Assembly: GCF_001262605.1 (NCBI RefSeq)
Contig: NZ_LGTC01000001.1
Location: 4,288,001 to 4,352,000 of the forward strand
Direction: 5' to 3'
Length of the DNA stretch: 64,000 nucleotides
Source: Pseudobacteroides cellulosolvens ATCC 35603 = DSM 2933
GTDB taxonomy: Bacteria; Bacillota; Clostridia; Acetivibrionales; DSM-2933
Shown: positions 46,055 to 53,936 of the stretch, in pieces
Layout: every line of letters starts with the position of its first letter
Position numbering within the stretch: the first letter of the stretch is position 1
Program-made: the position numbers and the translations under genes
The notes under the pieces: generated by a model
What the model saw: the letters and a program-made list of their open reading frames with translations, nothing else
Database searches by the model: none
Told to the model about the DNA's origin: nothing

Positions 46055-46078
46055 ATTAAAAGTGATTAATCTTTTAAT
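46055..46078 (+). promoter_or_regulatory. Palindrome upstream of mogA
   Basis: ATTAAAAG and CTTTTAAT form a perfect 8-bp inverted repeat spaced by eight bases, between the divergent tupA and mogA genes. It contains AAAAGTGATTAATCT, shared with the arm at 34332-34346. Possible operator. Confidence 0.4.
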
Positions 46079-46100
46079 AAAACTTAAGGGAGGCTTTAAT

Positions 46101-46592
46101 TTGTCATTTAAAGTAGGTATAATTACTGCAAGCGATAAGGGTTATGCTGGTGAAAGGCTTGATGAAAGCGGTAATGTCATAGCCCAAATGATTGCTGGTA
46201 TTGGTGGAAAAGTAGTTATATATAAAATAGTTCCTGATGAAAAGCGTGAGATTTCAGAAACCATTATAGATATGTCGGATAATGTAGGTGTTGACCTCAT
46301 CCTAACTACTGGCGGAACTGGTTTTTCACCAAGAGATATAACTCCTGAAGCAACTCTAGCTGTCATTGACAGGCTTGTTCCCGGAATACCCGAAGCCATG
46401 CGTCAGAAAAGCCTTGAGATCACGCCGAAAGCTATGTTATCCAGGGCAGTTGCAGGTATCCGTAATAGTGCACTCATTATAAACTTGCCAGGCAGCCCAA
46501 AAGCCGTTGCTGAATGTCTTGAGGTAGTATTGCCCGTTCTCCCCCATGGTATCCAAATACTTAAAGGACAAGCCGGCGAATGTGCACGTTAG
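46101..46592 (+). CDS. mogA: Molybdopterin adenylyltransferase MogA/MoaB
   Basis: Adenylates molybdopterin before metal insertion. The TTG at 46101 (LSFKVGIITASDKG) is preceded by AAGGGAGG eight bases upstream and gives 164 residues, the family length. The longer ORF from 45996 adds an unlikely N-terminus. Conserved 'LILTTGGTGFSPRDITPEAT' and 'INLPGSPKAVAECLEVVLPV' are present. It is divergent from the tupA operon. Confidence 0.93.
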   Translation: MSFKVGIITASDKGYAGERLDESGNVIAQMIAGIGGKVVIYKIVPDEKREISETIIDMSDNVGVDLILTTGGTGFSPRDITPEATLAVIDRLVPGIPEAMRQKSLEITPKAMLSRAVAGIRNSALIINLPGSPKAVAECLEVVLPVLPHGIQILKGQAGECAR

Positions 46593-46607
46593 AAAAAATG
46601 CCCTTGG

Positions 46608-46651
46608 GAATTATGGTGCCGGTATCTGCTTCATCAAAGGCACCATAATTC
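46608..46651. terminator. Hairpin between convergent mogA and moaD-like genes
   Basis: GAATTATGGTGCC (46608-46620) and GGCACCATAATTC (46639-46651) are perfect 13-bp inverted repeats between two convergent genes, a likely bidirectional transcription stop. No strong T-run is seen on either strand. Confidence 0.6.
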
Positions 46652-46669
46652 TCAGACACTATATCTTCA

Positions 46670-46918
46670 TTAGCCTCCAATAATTGATGGATAAAGCTTT
46701 ATACTGTCTCCATCCTCAAGCAGGCTTGCAATTTCAACGATACTAAAGCTTTGCTCCAGCTTTTTACACCTCATTACAAAACCTATCTCTTCATTAGGTA
46801 TGCCCGCTTCCTTCACAGCATCAATGATAGAAGCTTTATCATTAAGCTCCAGCTCGAAAGCAGTCTTACCCTGGGTAAACCTTTTAAACCAGTAATTTAC
46901 CTCTACATGGATTTTCAT
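46670..46918 (-). CDS. MoaD/ThiS-family sulfur carrier
   Basis: An 82-residue ubiquitin-like protein ending 'SIKLYPSIIGG' with the terminal double glycine that is adenylated and thiocarboxylated in MoaD-type carriers. It lies three bases after the AOR gene, an arrangement seen with tungsten enzymes. It could serve dithiolene formation on the pterin. No moaE is found in the window. Confidence 0.88.
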   Translation of the reverse strand: MKIHVEVNYWFKRFTQGKTAFELELNDKASIIDAVKEAGIPNEEIGFVMRCKKLEQSFSIVEIASLLEDGDSIKLYPSIIGG

Positions 46919-46920
46919 AA

Positions 46921-48672
46921 CTAACTTTCCTTTGCCAAAAGTTCCTCTGTTTTGTTATTATACATTTCTATCATTTCATATGTCAGCTTTTCATCAAGAA
47001 TACCAGACATACTCGGGGTTTCAAAAAACCTTTTAGGCAGTTTGACTTCCTTTAGATCAAATCCAAGGGATTTCTTAATTCTCAGCTTGGATTTATAAAT
47101 CCTCTCACCTATAGCTGTCAAATCATCATTCGTAAGGTCGTATCCAATTGAATTAAGCACAGATATAATTGTTTTCCTGTCATATACCTTTCTTGCAAAG
47201 AGGCATATAATAAGAGAATTGAGCATACACCTTTCCTTCTCTTCCTCAAACAATGCATTAACCATCTTTTCCTTGTCAAACTCTTTCATAGATTGATCTA
47301 GTGAATAGCCCCCATTACACAAGTGGGAATGTCTGGCACCAACAGTTGCTCCAACAATCGCACCATATCCGGTGTGATACCCAGGCATTTCATTTTTTCC
47401 AAGGGCCATAGCAAAGTCTTTTCCTCCATAAACATCGGATGCCTTATCTACGCCCTCACCCAAATAGCTGTAAAACTCATTCTTCCTTATAGAAATATAT
47501 TGAATTGCCTTTAAATAGTTTTCAGTATTACCAAAAGCCAGGTTAACCAATGTCTGCTCTTCATTTACAAGCTTTTTAGCAAGAGCTTCAGTTGCCCATC
47601 CTAAAACAACTCCTGCCGACATGGCATCCATTCCTGCCTTTTCAACTTCTTCGATAAGCTGTAGAACTTCATCAGAGGATTTTATACCCAGAAAGCTACC
47701 CAAAGCAAATATGAGTTCATAATCATAGCCTACGCTTACTGCCTCATATTCATATCCCTTGTCAAACTCACGCCTATACTGACCAATATGGATACATCCC
47801 ACAGGACACCCTGTGCACGCCATTTTTCTGACAAGGTTGTTTTTAGCAAAAGTGTCTCCGGATATTTTATCGCCGCATTCAAAAACACCCTGCTTCAAAT
47901 TCTTGGTGGGAAGTGCTCCTGCTGCATTTAAAGGTTCGATATTTATCGGGGTACCTACGTCATGGTACTTTGACATTATCTCGGTGTCGGTAACCCTCTG
48001 GTAAATTTCTTGAAACACCTTAAAATATTCTTTAAAGTTCTTTATAGGTAAATTCTTATCACCCAAAACTGTAATAGCCTTAAGGTTTTTGCTACCGAAA
48101 ACAGCACCAAGCCCCAACCTTCCAAAATGCCTGTAAGTATCAACGCAAACACTTGCGTATTTTACGAGATTTTCTCCGGCAGGTCCTATTCTTATAATAC
48201 TTCTCTTACCGCCGCCAGGCTCTCTTTCTCTTATATTTCTGCCTATTTTGTCATTAGACATACCTGCAAAAGCTCTGGCATCCTTAAACTCAACATTATT
48301 TCTGCTAATAGTAAGATATGAAGTGCTTTTTGATTTCCCTGTTATAACAATTGCATCATAACCAGCCATAAACAAAGTCATAGCCAGCCTTCCCCCTGCA
48401 TAGCTTTCACCAAGCTCCCCAGTGAGGGGTGAACGAAACATCGCTACCGTCTTTGTAATTACTGGGAAAACTGTTGATGCAGCACCAATTGCTAATATAA
48501 TAGGCTGTTGCTCATCCAATACATCAAGCTCTGGCTTTAGATTCTCTTCAAGGAGTTTTGTTGCAACACCCACTCCTCCTAAGTAATCACAGAGATCTTT
48601 TCTATGATCTATACGAATTTTCTTCTGAGTTAAATCAATATATAGAACCTTTATATATTTCTCATAAATCAT
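46921..48672 (-). CDS. Aldehyde:ferredoxin oxidoreductase (tungsten enzyme)
   Basis: AOR family proteins oxidise aldehydes to acids with a tungsten bis-pterin and a 4Fe-4S cluster, reducing ferredoxin. 'LGGVGVATKLLEENLKPELD', 'YAGGRLAMTLFMAGYDAIVI' and 'GRLGLGAVFGSKNLKAITVL' are AOR N-domain blocks. The cluster motif CxxCxxxC appears as 'ACTGCPVGCIHIG', with the fourth cysteine probably in 'LIICLFA'. I start at ATG 48672, with GGAGG nine bases upstream; the frame to 48681 is too close to that site. Substrate range cannot be told. It overlaps the ferredoxin-like gene slightly. Confidence 0.93.
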   Translation of the reverse strand: MIYEKYIKVLYIDLTQKKIRIDHRKDLCDYLGGVGVATKLLEENLKPELDVLDEQQPIILAIGAASTVFPVITKTVAMFRSPLTGELGESYAGGRLAMTLFMAGYDAIVITGKSKSTSYLTISRNNVEFKDARAFAGMSNDKIGRNIREREPGGGKRSIIRIGPAGENLVKYASVCVDTYRHFGRLGLGAVFGSKNLKAITVLGDKNLPIKNFKEYFKVFQEIYQRVTDTEIMSKYHDVGTPINIEPLNAAGALPTKNLKQGVFECGDKISGDTFAKNNLVRKMACTGCPVGCIHIGQYRREFDKGYEYEAVSVGYDYELIFALGSFLGIKSSDEVLQLIEEVEKAGMDAMSAGVVLGWATEALAKKLVNEEQTLVNLAFGNTENYLKAIQYISIRKNEFYSYLGEGVDKASDVYGGKDFAMALGKNEMPGYHTGYGAIVGATVGARHSHLCNGGYSLDQSMKEFDKEKMVNALFEEEKERCMLNSLIICLFARKVYDRKTIISVLNSIGYDLTNDDLTAIGERIYKSKLRIKKSLGFDLKEVKLPKRFFETPSMSGILDEKLTYEMIEMYNNKTEELLAKES

Positions 48673-49081
48673 TTGGAACATCCTCCATTCTTAAGCATTC
48701 ATGAGGGCAAAACTTTGCACAAACCCCACAATGCTTGCAAATAATTGGTTTATGCTCATCATCATCAAAGTGTACTGCACTTACAATACATGCGTCTACA
48801 CATTTTTTGCAGCCAATACATTTGTCCTTTTTCAATACAACTCCTCCACCAGGCCTTTTTTCAAGTGCTCCGGATGGACAAGCCTCTGCACATGCCCTTT
48901 CATCCTTGCATGCGATACAAACATCAACAACAAACTTTCCTTGTAATCCCCCGCTTGTTCTAATCTTTATTGCACTCTTGGAAATTGAGTGGTTTTGTTG
49001 ATTCACACCTGAACAAACCAGCATGCATGTAAAACAACCAATACATTTATTCATACCATCAGTCTTTAAAATCTTAGGCAC
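48662..49081 (-). CDS. HycB-like protein with four 4Fe-4S clusters
   Basis: Electron-transfer partner of AOR. Four cysteine clusters are visible: 'CIGCFTCMLVCSG', 'CIACKDERACAEACP', 'CIGCKKCVDACIVSA' and 'CKHCGVCAKFCP'. GTG 49081 is chosen for its GAGGTG site. The gene overlaps the start of the AOR gene and leads the ferredoxin-AOR-MoaD operon. It probably moves electrons from AOR to a ferredoxin or another acceptor. Confidence 0.9.
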   Translation of the reverse strand: MPKILKTDGMNKCIGCFTCMLVCSGVNQQNHSISKSAIKIRTSGGLQGKFVVDVCIACKDERACAEACPSGALEKRPGGGVVLKKDKCIGCKKCVDACIVSAVHFDDDEHKPIICKHCGVCAKFCPHECLRMEDVPNDL

Positions 49082-49200
49082 TGTAATCACCTCACAAATA
49101 TTAAAATACGATAATTCTCAACAAATAGTTCGTTAATTATATAACAATTATTATACATCAATCTGAGTGCGATTTAAAGTTTTTAATTCCCCATATTAGA

Positions 49201-49236
49201 AATACCGAACCACATAGTTTTACAGTTCGGTATTTT
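49201..49236 (-). terminator. Hairpin downstream of the aminotransferase
   Basis: AATACCGAAC (49201-49210) and GTTCGGTATT (49225-49234) are perfect 10-bp inverted repeats. The hairpin lies after the aminotransferase stop on the minus strand and before the ferredoxin-AOR operon. Confidence 0.65.
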
Positions 49237-49301
49237 ATCAAAACAGTTTATTAAATGTAAAATGATTATTTCAAAACATATAGATGCTGCCGCAAAAAAA
49301 C

Positions 49302-50486
49302 TTACCCCCTGCAGTCCTTTGCTAAGGCCTCGAAAGCCGGAAGTGCACCCTTAATTGTTTCCAGACTGCTGCAGTATGCTATTCTGAAATACCCTGGACA
49401 TCCAAAACCTTTTCCAGGTACAATAAGAAGATTATATTTAAGTGCCATTTTTACAAACTGGGTATCATCCTCGATAAGTGCTTTCGGGAAAAGATAAAAT
49501 GCTCCCTCAGGCTTAATACATTCAAAGCCAAGACTTATCAAGTGATTGTAAAGTAAATCTCTGCGTTTCTGATATTCTCCAATATCTATGGTAACGTCCA
49601 TAGTTTCGGCAATTACTCTCTGAAAAAGTGAAGGTGCATTTACATACCCCAGAATCCTGTTTGTAAATATCAATGCATCCATAAGCATATTTATCTCTTT
49701 TATCCTTGGGCTTGCAGCAACAAACCCAATTCTTTCACCAGGCAGAGACAGTGACTTGCTGAAAGAACACCCTTGTATTGCATTATCAAATATTTTTAAC
49801 AAACTTGGAAGCTTCACTCCGTCATAAACCAGCTTGTTATATGGTTCATCAGATATTACAAAAATCTCGCTTCCAAATTCCTTTTGTTTCTCTTTTAAAA
49901 CTTCTGCAATTTTTATTAATGTTTCCTCTTTATATATTACACCAGTTGGATTGTTTGGTGAATTAATTATAATTGCTTTGGTATTTTTAGATATTTTACT
50001 TTTAAGATCATCGATATCCGGTTCAAAAGTATCCATGTTGGGTTTAACAACAACAGTCTTTCCACCGTGATTATCAATGTAGAAAGAATATTCTACAAAG
50101 TAGGGTGCGAATATAATAACCTCTTCACCGGGATTAAGTATTGATTTGAGTATAATATTAAGGCCTCCGGCTGCACCGCAGGTCATGACGATATTTTCCC
50201 CTTTTAGTTCTACACCTGATTCTTTTGTAAGACTTGCAGCAACCTTCTCCCTTACATCCATATAACCTGCGTTATTCATATACTTATGAATTCCCGCCAC
50301 ATCATCACATATATATTTTTTTAATGTATCACGTACCAATAAAGGAGGCTCCATATCAGGATTACCTAAAGTGAAATCAAATACGTTCTTGTCACCATGA
50401 ATTTTTCTTAATCTTTCCCCTTCTTCAAACATTGCCCTTATACCTGATGAGTTTGTCAAATTACTAACTACTTTTTGTGAAAGCAT
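49302..50486 (-). CDS. Pyridoxal-phosphate-dependent aminotransferase (class I/II)
   Basis: A 394-residue fold-type I aminotransferase with 'FDFTLGNPDMEPPLLVRDTL', 'TCGAAGGLNIILKSILNPGE', 'IIINSPNNPTGVIYKEETLI', the PLP lysine in 'GCSFSKSLSLPGERIGFVAA' and the substrate arginine in 'GYFRIAYCSS'. The closest functional label is an aspartate-type aminotransferase; the amino acid cannot be fixed from sequence. It may be co-transcribed with the upstream class A hydrolase. Confidence 0.88.
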   Translation of the reverse strand: MLSQKVVSNLTNSSGIRAMFEEGERLRKIHGDKNVFDFTLGNPDMEPPLLVRDTLKKYICDDVAGIHKYMNNAGYMDVREKVAASLTKESGVELKGENIVMTCGAAGGLNIILKSILNPGEEVIIFAPYFVEYSFYIDNHGGKTVVVKPNMDTFEPDIDDLKSKISKNTKAIIINSPNNPTGVIYKEETLIKIAEVLKEKQKEFGSEIFVISDEPYNKLVYDGVKLPSLLKIFDNAIQGCSFSKSLSLPGERIGFVAASPRIKEINMLMDALIFTNRILGYVNAPSLFQRVIAETMDVTIDIGEYQKRRDLLYNHLISLGFECIKPEGAFYLFPKALIEDDTQFVKMALKYNLLIVPGKGFGCPGYFRIAYCSSLETIKGALPAFEALAKDCRG

Positions 50487-50536
50487 ACCATACTCCTCCT
50501 ATGTAATTTTTTCTCTATCTTTATGTTGTGATTTTA

Positions 50537-51493
50537 TTATTCCAAATCATATACTATTTTTGATATTTTAGCAACCACCTGTGGTGCCGTATTTTCATCA
50601 ACTTCTTTAGACATAATGGAAATTATATAAGGCCTGTCTGTAAATACTATACCTACATCATTAATAGTATTAACCTGGGTACCTATTTTATGAGCAACCT
50701 TAATATCTTGAGGTAAAAGTGCCGGAATTCTATCATTAAACTTTGTATTTAAAAGATTATCCATAAACTCCTTACCCAAATCGCTATTGTTATTGCAAAA
50801 CTCATAGACACACTTCATATAAATCCCCATATCTCTTGGACACGAAACATTCTTGCCATCATTGACAACAGTACCTCCAATCTGCCTCATATAATTCTTT
50901 ACGTTTCCTATGCCTATAAATCTCAGCAGCATGTTTGTAGCCACATTGTCACTATGGGTTATTGATAATTTTGATAACTGTCTTATGGTATACTTTTTGC
51001 CGAAGCTTTCAGTTTGTATGATCCCGGTTCCGCCCTCATAGTCATTTCTTAAATACTTTAATGTTCCTGTCAGGTTCACATCACCGCTCTTTATCTTCTC
51101 AAAAAGATAAAGGTTAATTGGCACCTTTACTGTACTTGCAGCAACAAACTCCTCATATTCATTTATTCCAAACGATTCATTGGTAAAAAGATTATAGTAA
51201 TAAACACCATAATGACCATCCACACCTTTAAGATAACCAAGTAAAGTGCTCTTAATCTTTTCAGTTCTTTCGCTGCTAATTACTTTAAAATTATCTGTTT
51301 CTTCTTCTGCCTGTTTTATTGAATCCACCTTGGAAAATTGCTGTGCAAAAGCTAGTACATCTTCTATGATATTCTCACCTGATAACACTTTATTGACTTG
51401 AAATCCTATAAAAAATAATATGCACAGTATAATAAGAAACCTTATTCTTTTAAATATAAGCCTTCTTCTTCTTTTGGCTTTATTTACTGCCAT
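50537..51493 (-). CDS. Class A beta-lactamase-like serine hydrolase
   Basis: The 318-residue protein has one N-terminal membrane helix (about 15-33) after a basic start, then a serine-hydrolase domain with S-x-x-K in 'VAASTVKVPINLYLFEKIKS', SDN in 'LSITHSDNVATNMLL', and KxG in 'VAHKIGTQVNTINDVGIVF'. These are the three catalytic motifs of class A enzymes. Enzymes of this shape include beta-lactamases and cell-wall-related hydrolases; resistance cannot be inferred. It sits next to a D,D-carboxypeptidase gene, which favours a cell-wall role. Confidence 0.85.
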   Translation of the reverse strand: MAVNKAKRRRRLIFKRIRFLIILCILFFIGFQVNKVLSGENIIEDVLAFAQQFSKVDSIKQAEEETDNFKVISSERTEKIKSTLLGYLKGVDGHYGVYYYNLFTNESFGINEYEEFVAASTVKVPINLYLFEKIKSGDVNLTGTLKYLRNDYEGGTGIIQTESFGKKYTIRQLSKLSITHSDNVATNMLLRFIGIGNVKNYMRQIGGTVVNDGKNVSCPRDMGIYMKCVYEFCNNNSDLGKEFMDNLLNTKFNDRIPALLPQDIKVAHKIGTQVNTINDVGIVFTDRPYIISIMSKEVDENTAPQVVAKISKIVYDLE

Positions 51494-51535
51494 AATACAC
51501 TACCGCCCTTACATACGAATAACAAAATAAAACAT

Positions 51536-52855
51536 CTATAGACTATTCATCCTTCTTGCTCTTCTAGATAAACGTTTCATAACAAACCTCAAAACCAAAA
51601 ATCCACCGCATATAGCTATAATCGGTATTAAAATCTTCCTTACAGTATTTTCAGACTTTGCAACCTGTTCATTGTCGGTATTTGCAACTACTGGCTTTTC
51701 AATATCACGAGAGGCTACTACATTCACCGTTCCGAGTAGAACCCCATTCTTTTTGTATTCAACAACACCGAGTTTATCTCCTTTTTTGACAGGTGCCTTG
51801 ATAGACGGTTGAATTTTCTCTTCCCTAATTAAATCATCAGCTGAATCTATCGGTGTGGCACATGAAAAATCAGTTTCAGCAACCAAATCAAGCTTTTCAT
51901 TGTTTTTTGAGTTCTCAACTGCAATGCTTTTAAGAACATCATTAGCACTTACAAGCTTTTTATTTACAAAATGTTCAAAGCCATATTTGTAGAGCTCCTT
52001 TGTGTATGAGAACACCTTGTTGTTGCCTTCGGTAACATGCATTACTACAGCAATCAATTCAAGTCCGTCTTCACCTACAGCAGATGATACAAGGTTATTT
52101 CCTGCTGCACTGGTGTAACCTGTCTTTATGCCGTTAACTTCATAGTTGTGCTTCTGTCCGTCTAATGTATAAGGATACTTGTTTGAATACCACAAGAGCT
52201 TGTTTGTTGATCTCAATGGATCCCATTTTTGATGTTTGTTTGTTGCTGGTAAATCTTTATAATATTCTTTGGCTACAATCTCCCTTATTTCAGGCTTAGT
52301 CATGGCATATCTGGCAATTAGAGCCATATCCCTTGCAGTAGACAGATGATTCTCCTCACCCTTTGCATCATCCTTGCCGCAAGGATTCACAAAATTGGTA
52401 TTATAAGCACCCAATTCCTGAGCTTTCTCATTCATCCTCTTGGCAAATTCCTCTTTTGAACCGCTGATGTTTTCTGCAATTATATTAGCTGTTTCATTTG
52501 CAGAACGTACAAGCATGGCATTTAGCATGTTCTCTAATGTTAGATTGCTTTCACCGGCCATTATCCCAATATTCATGCCGCCTGGACCAATATCGTACAC
52601 AGCATTTTGTGATACATTCATTATGCTGTCCATCTTACCATTTTCAACTGCCAAAATTGCAGTCATAATTTTTGTAGTACTTGCAGGCCTCAGTTTAACA
52701 TCTGCATTATTCTCAACCAGAACCTGACCTGTTTTCGAATCCATAAGAATATAGGAGTAACTTGAAGGTATATTAACAGGCTGCGAATATGCAACACTAC
52801 CTAATGAAGCAATAATTAAACATACTTGTAAAAAAAGCAAAATTCTCTTAATCAT
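51536..52855 (-). CDS. D-alanyl-D-alanine carboxypeptidase (DacF/PBP5 type)
   Basis: Trims the terminal D-alanine of peptidoglycan stem peptides. It has a signal peptide (about 1-25), 'RPASTTKIMTAILAVENGKM' with SxxK, SAN in 'LVRSANETANIIAENI', and KTG in 'NGIKTGYTSAAGNNLVSSAV'. A C-terminal PBP5-like beta domain is followed by a membrane helix ('PIIAICGGFLVLRFVMK'). The 439-residue length is normal. In Bacillus this family acts in sporulation; here it is simply an envelope enzyme. Confidence 0.93.
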   Translation of the reverse strand: MIKRILLFLQVCLIIASLGSVAYSQPVNIPSSYSYILMDSKTGQVLVENNADVKLRPASTTKIMTAILAVENGKMDSIMNVSQNAVYDIGPGGMNIGIMAGESNLTLENMLNAMLVRSANETANIIAENISGSKEEFAKRMNEKAQELGAYNTNFVNPCGKDDAKGEENHLSTARDMALIARYAMTKPEIREIVAKEYYKDLPATNKHQKWDPLRSTNKLLWYSNKYPYTLDGQKHNYEVNGIKTGYTSAAGNNLVSSAVGEDGLELIAVVMHVTEGNNKVFSYTKELYKYGFEHFVNKKLVSANDVLKSIAVENSKNNEKLDLVAETDFSCATPIDSADDLIREEKIQPSIKAPVKKGDKLGVVEYKKNGVLLGTVNVVASRDIEKPVVANTDNEQVAKSENTVRKILIPIIAICGGFLVLRFVMKRLSRRARRMNSL

Positions 52856-53135
52856 ATTTATCCTCTGTAAAATTTTTAATTAATTATAAGTCATTGACAA
52901 TTATTTATACATTTCGACCAAGGCTATTATAACACTCTGACTTTAGAACAATCAAGCAATTTACCTACCCAATTTTAGGTTATTCAAATTGATATAATTT
53001 TATTTCTAAAATAATAATAATTTGGAATTATTATTACACAAACGCCGATGCTTCAACTGCATTTGCTAATGTAAAATCTTTTTCTCAACATATATATTAG
53101 TTTGTACAAATTGAATAATCTTGCAAAAACACAAA

Positions 53136-53858
53136 TCAGCTTTTTTGTGACGGTACTGGCGATGAAGCAATACCGGGTGTTCCAACAGTTTTTGAAGATG
53201 GTGCCTGCATAACTCGAACTGTTTCTATCTCCTTCTTATCACCATTATCTTTTTTATACCATACTTGTACTGTCATCCCAACTTTGATATCTCCTACTGT
53301 TAGCTTTTTTTCATTTATTTCATTATTACCTCTTTCAAAGGTAGTAATAGAAGCAGATGAAGGAATTTCGATATCCTGATTTTGTCCTGTAAACTTTTTC
53401 TGTGTCATTCCCCTCATGTCTCCTCTTCTATTCCCATCTCCGCCTTCACTTCCGTTCATATTATTACTATTGCCTGGCATATCCGGTGGAGGTCCATCAA
53501 CCCCACCTCTGTTTCCACCCTGACCATCAGGACGGTTTCCAGAGCCAGTTCCATCATCTGCATTCTGTCTTCTTTCTCTCATTTTCTGCATTTCCTCTTC
53601 TGTAAGCTGTTTTCTCTGAGGAATCTCGATTAAAGCAAGTGTCAACTTATTTCCGGTTATGGATTTTACTTCTCCATATATATCTGGGCTATTGCTTCCC
53701 CAAGACATTCTCCTGTTATTTTCCTGCATTTCTGTATTCTGATTGTTTACTTCCTGCCCCGACTGGCTGGAATCATCAGCTGACTGACCACATGCCATAA
53801 GTCCTGTAAGACTTGCAGTCAATAATAATACTGCTAATACTTTCTTATAACTTTTCAT
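53136..53858 (-). CDS. Gly/Asn/Arg-rich lipoprotein of the efflux operon
   Basis: Unrecognised lipoprotein. The ATG at 53858 (MKSYKKVLAV, after GGAGG) leads a signal peptide with lipobox 'GLMAC'. Two beta-like parts ('IYGEVKSITGNKLTLALIEI' and 'LTVGDIKVGMTVQVWYKKDN') flank a low-complexity Gly/Asn/Arg/Asp stretch (about residues 95-150). The repeated G-N-R composition resembles the C-terminal extension of the adaptor at 58241, suggesting the two work together. It is last in the efflux operon, after the SLH protein. Confidence 0.75.
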   Translation of the reverse strand: MKSYKKVLAVLLLTASLTGLMACGQSADDSSQSGQEVNNQNTEMQENNRRMSWGSNSPDIYGEVKSITGNKLTLALIEIPQRKQLTEEEMQKMRERRQNADDGTGSGNRPDGQGGNRGGVDGPPPDMPGNSNNMNGSEGGDGNRRGDMRGMTQKKFTGQNQDIEIPSSASITTFERGNNEINEKKLTVGDIKVGMTVQVWYKKDNGDKKEIETVRVMQAPSSKTVGTPGIASSPVPSQKS

Positions 53859-53936
53859 ATCATATTCCTCCATCTGTTTAATGAATAGCTAAGAAATAAC
53901 TCGTATTGTTATTTCTTAGCCATTACTAGTAACGAC

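Noticed and set aside
50537..51493. Antibiotic-resistance beta-lactamase
   Set aside because: Class A motifs are present, but the context is cell wall metabolism and no resistance can be inferred from sequence alone.
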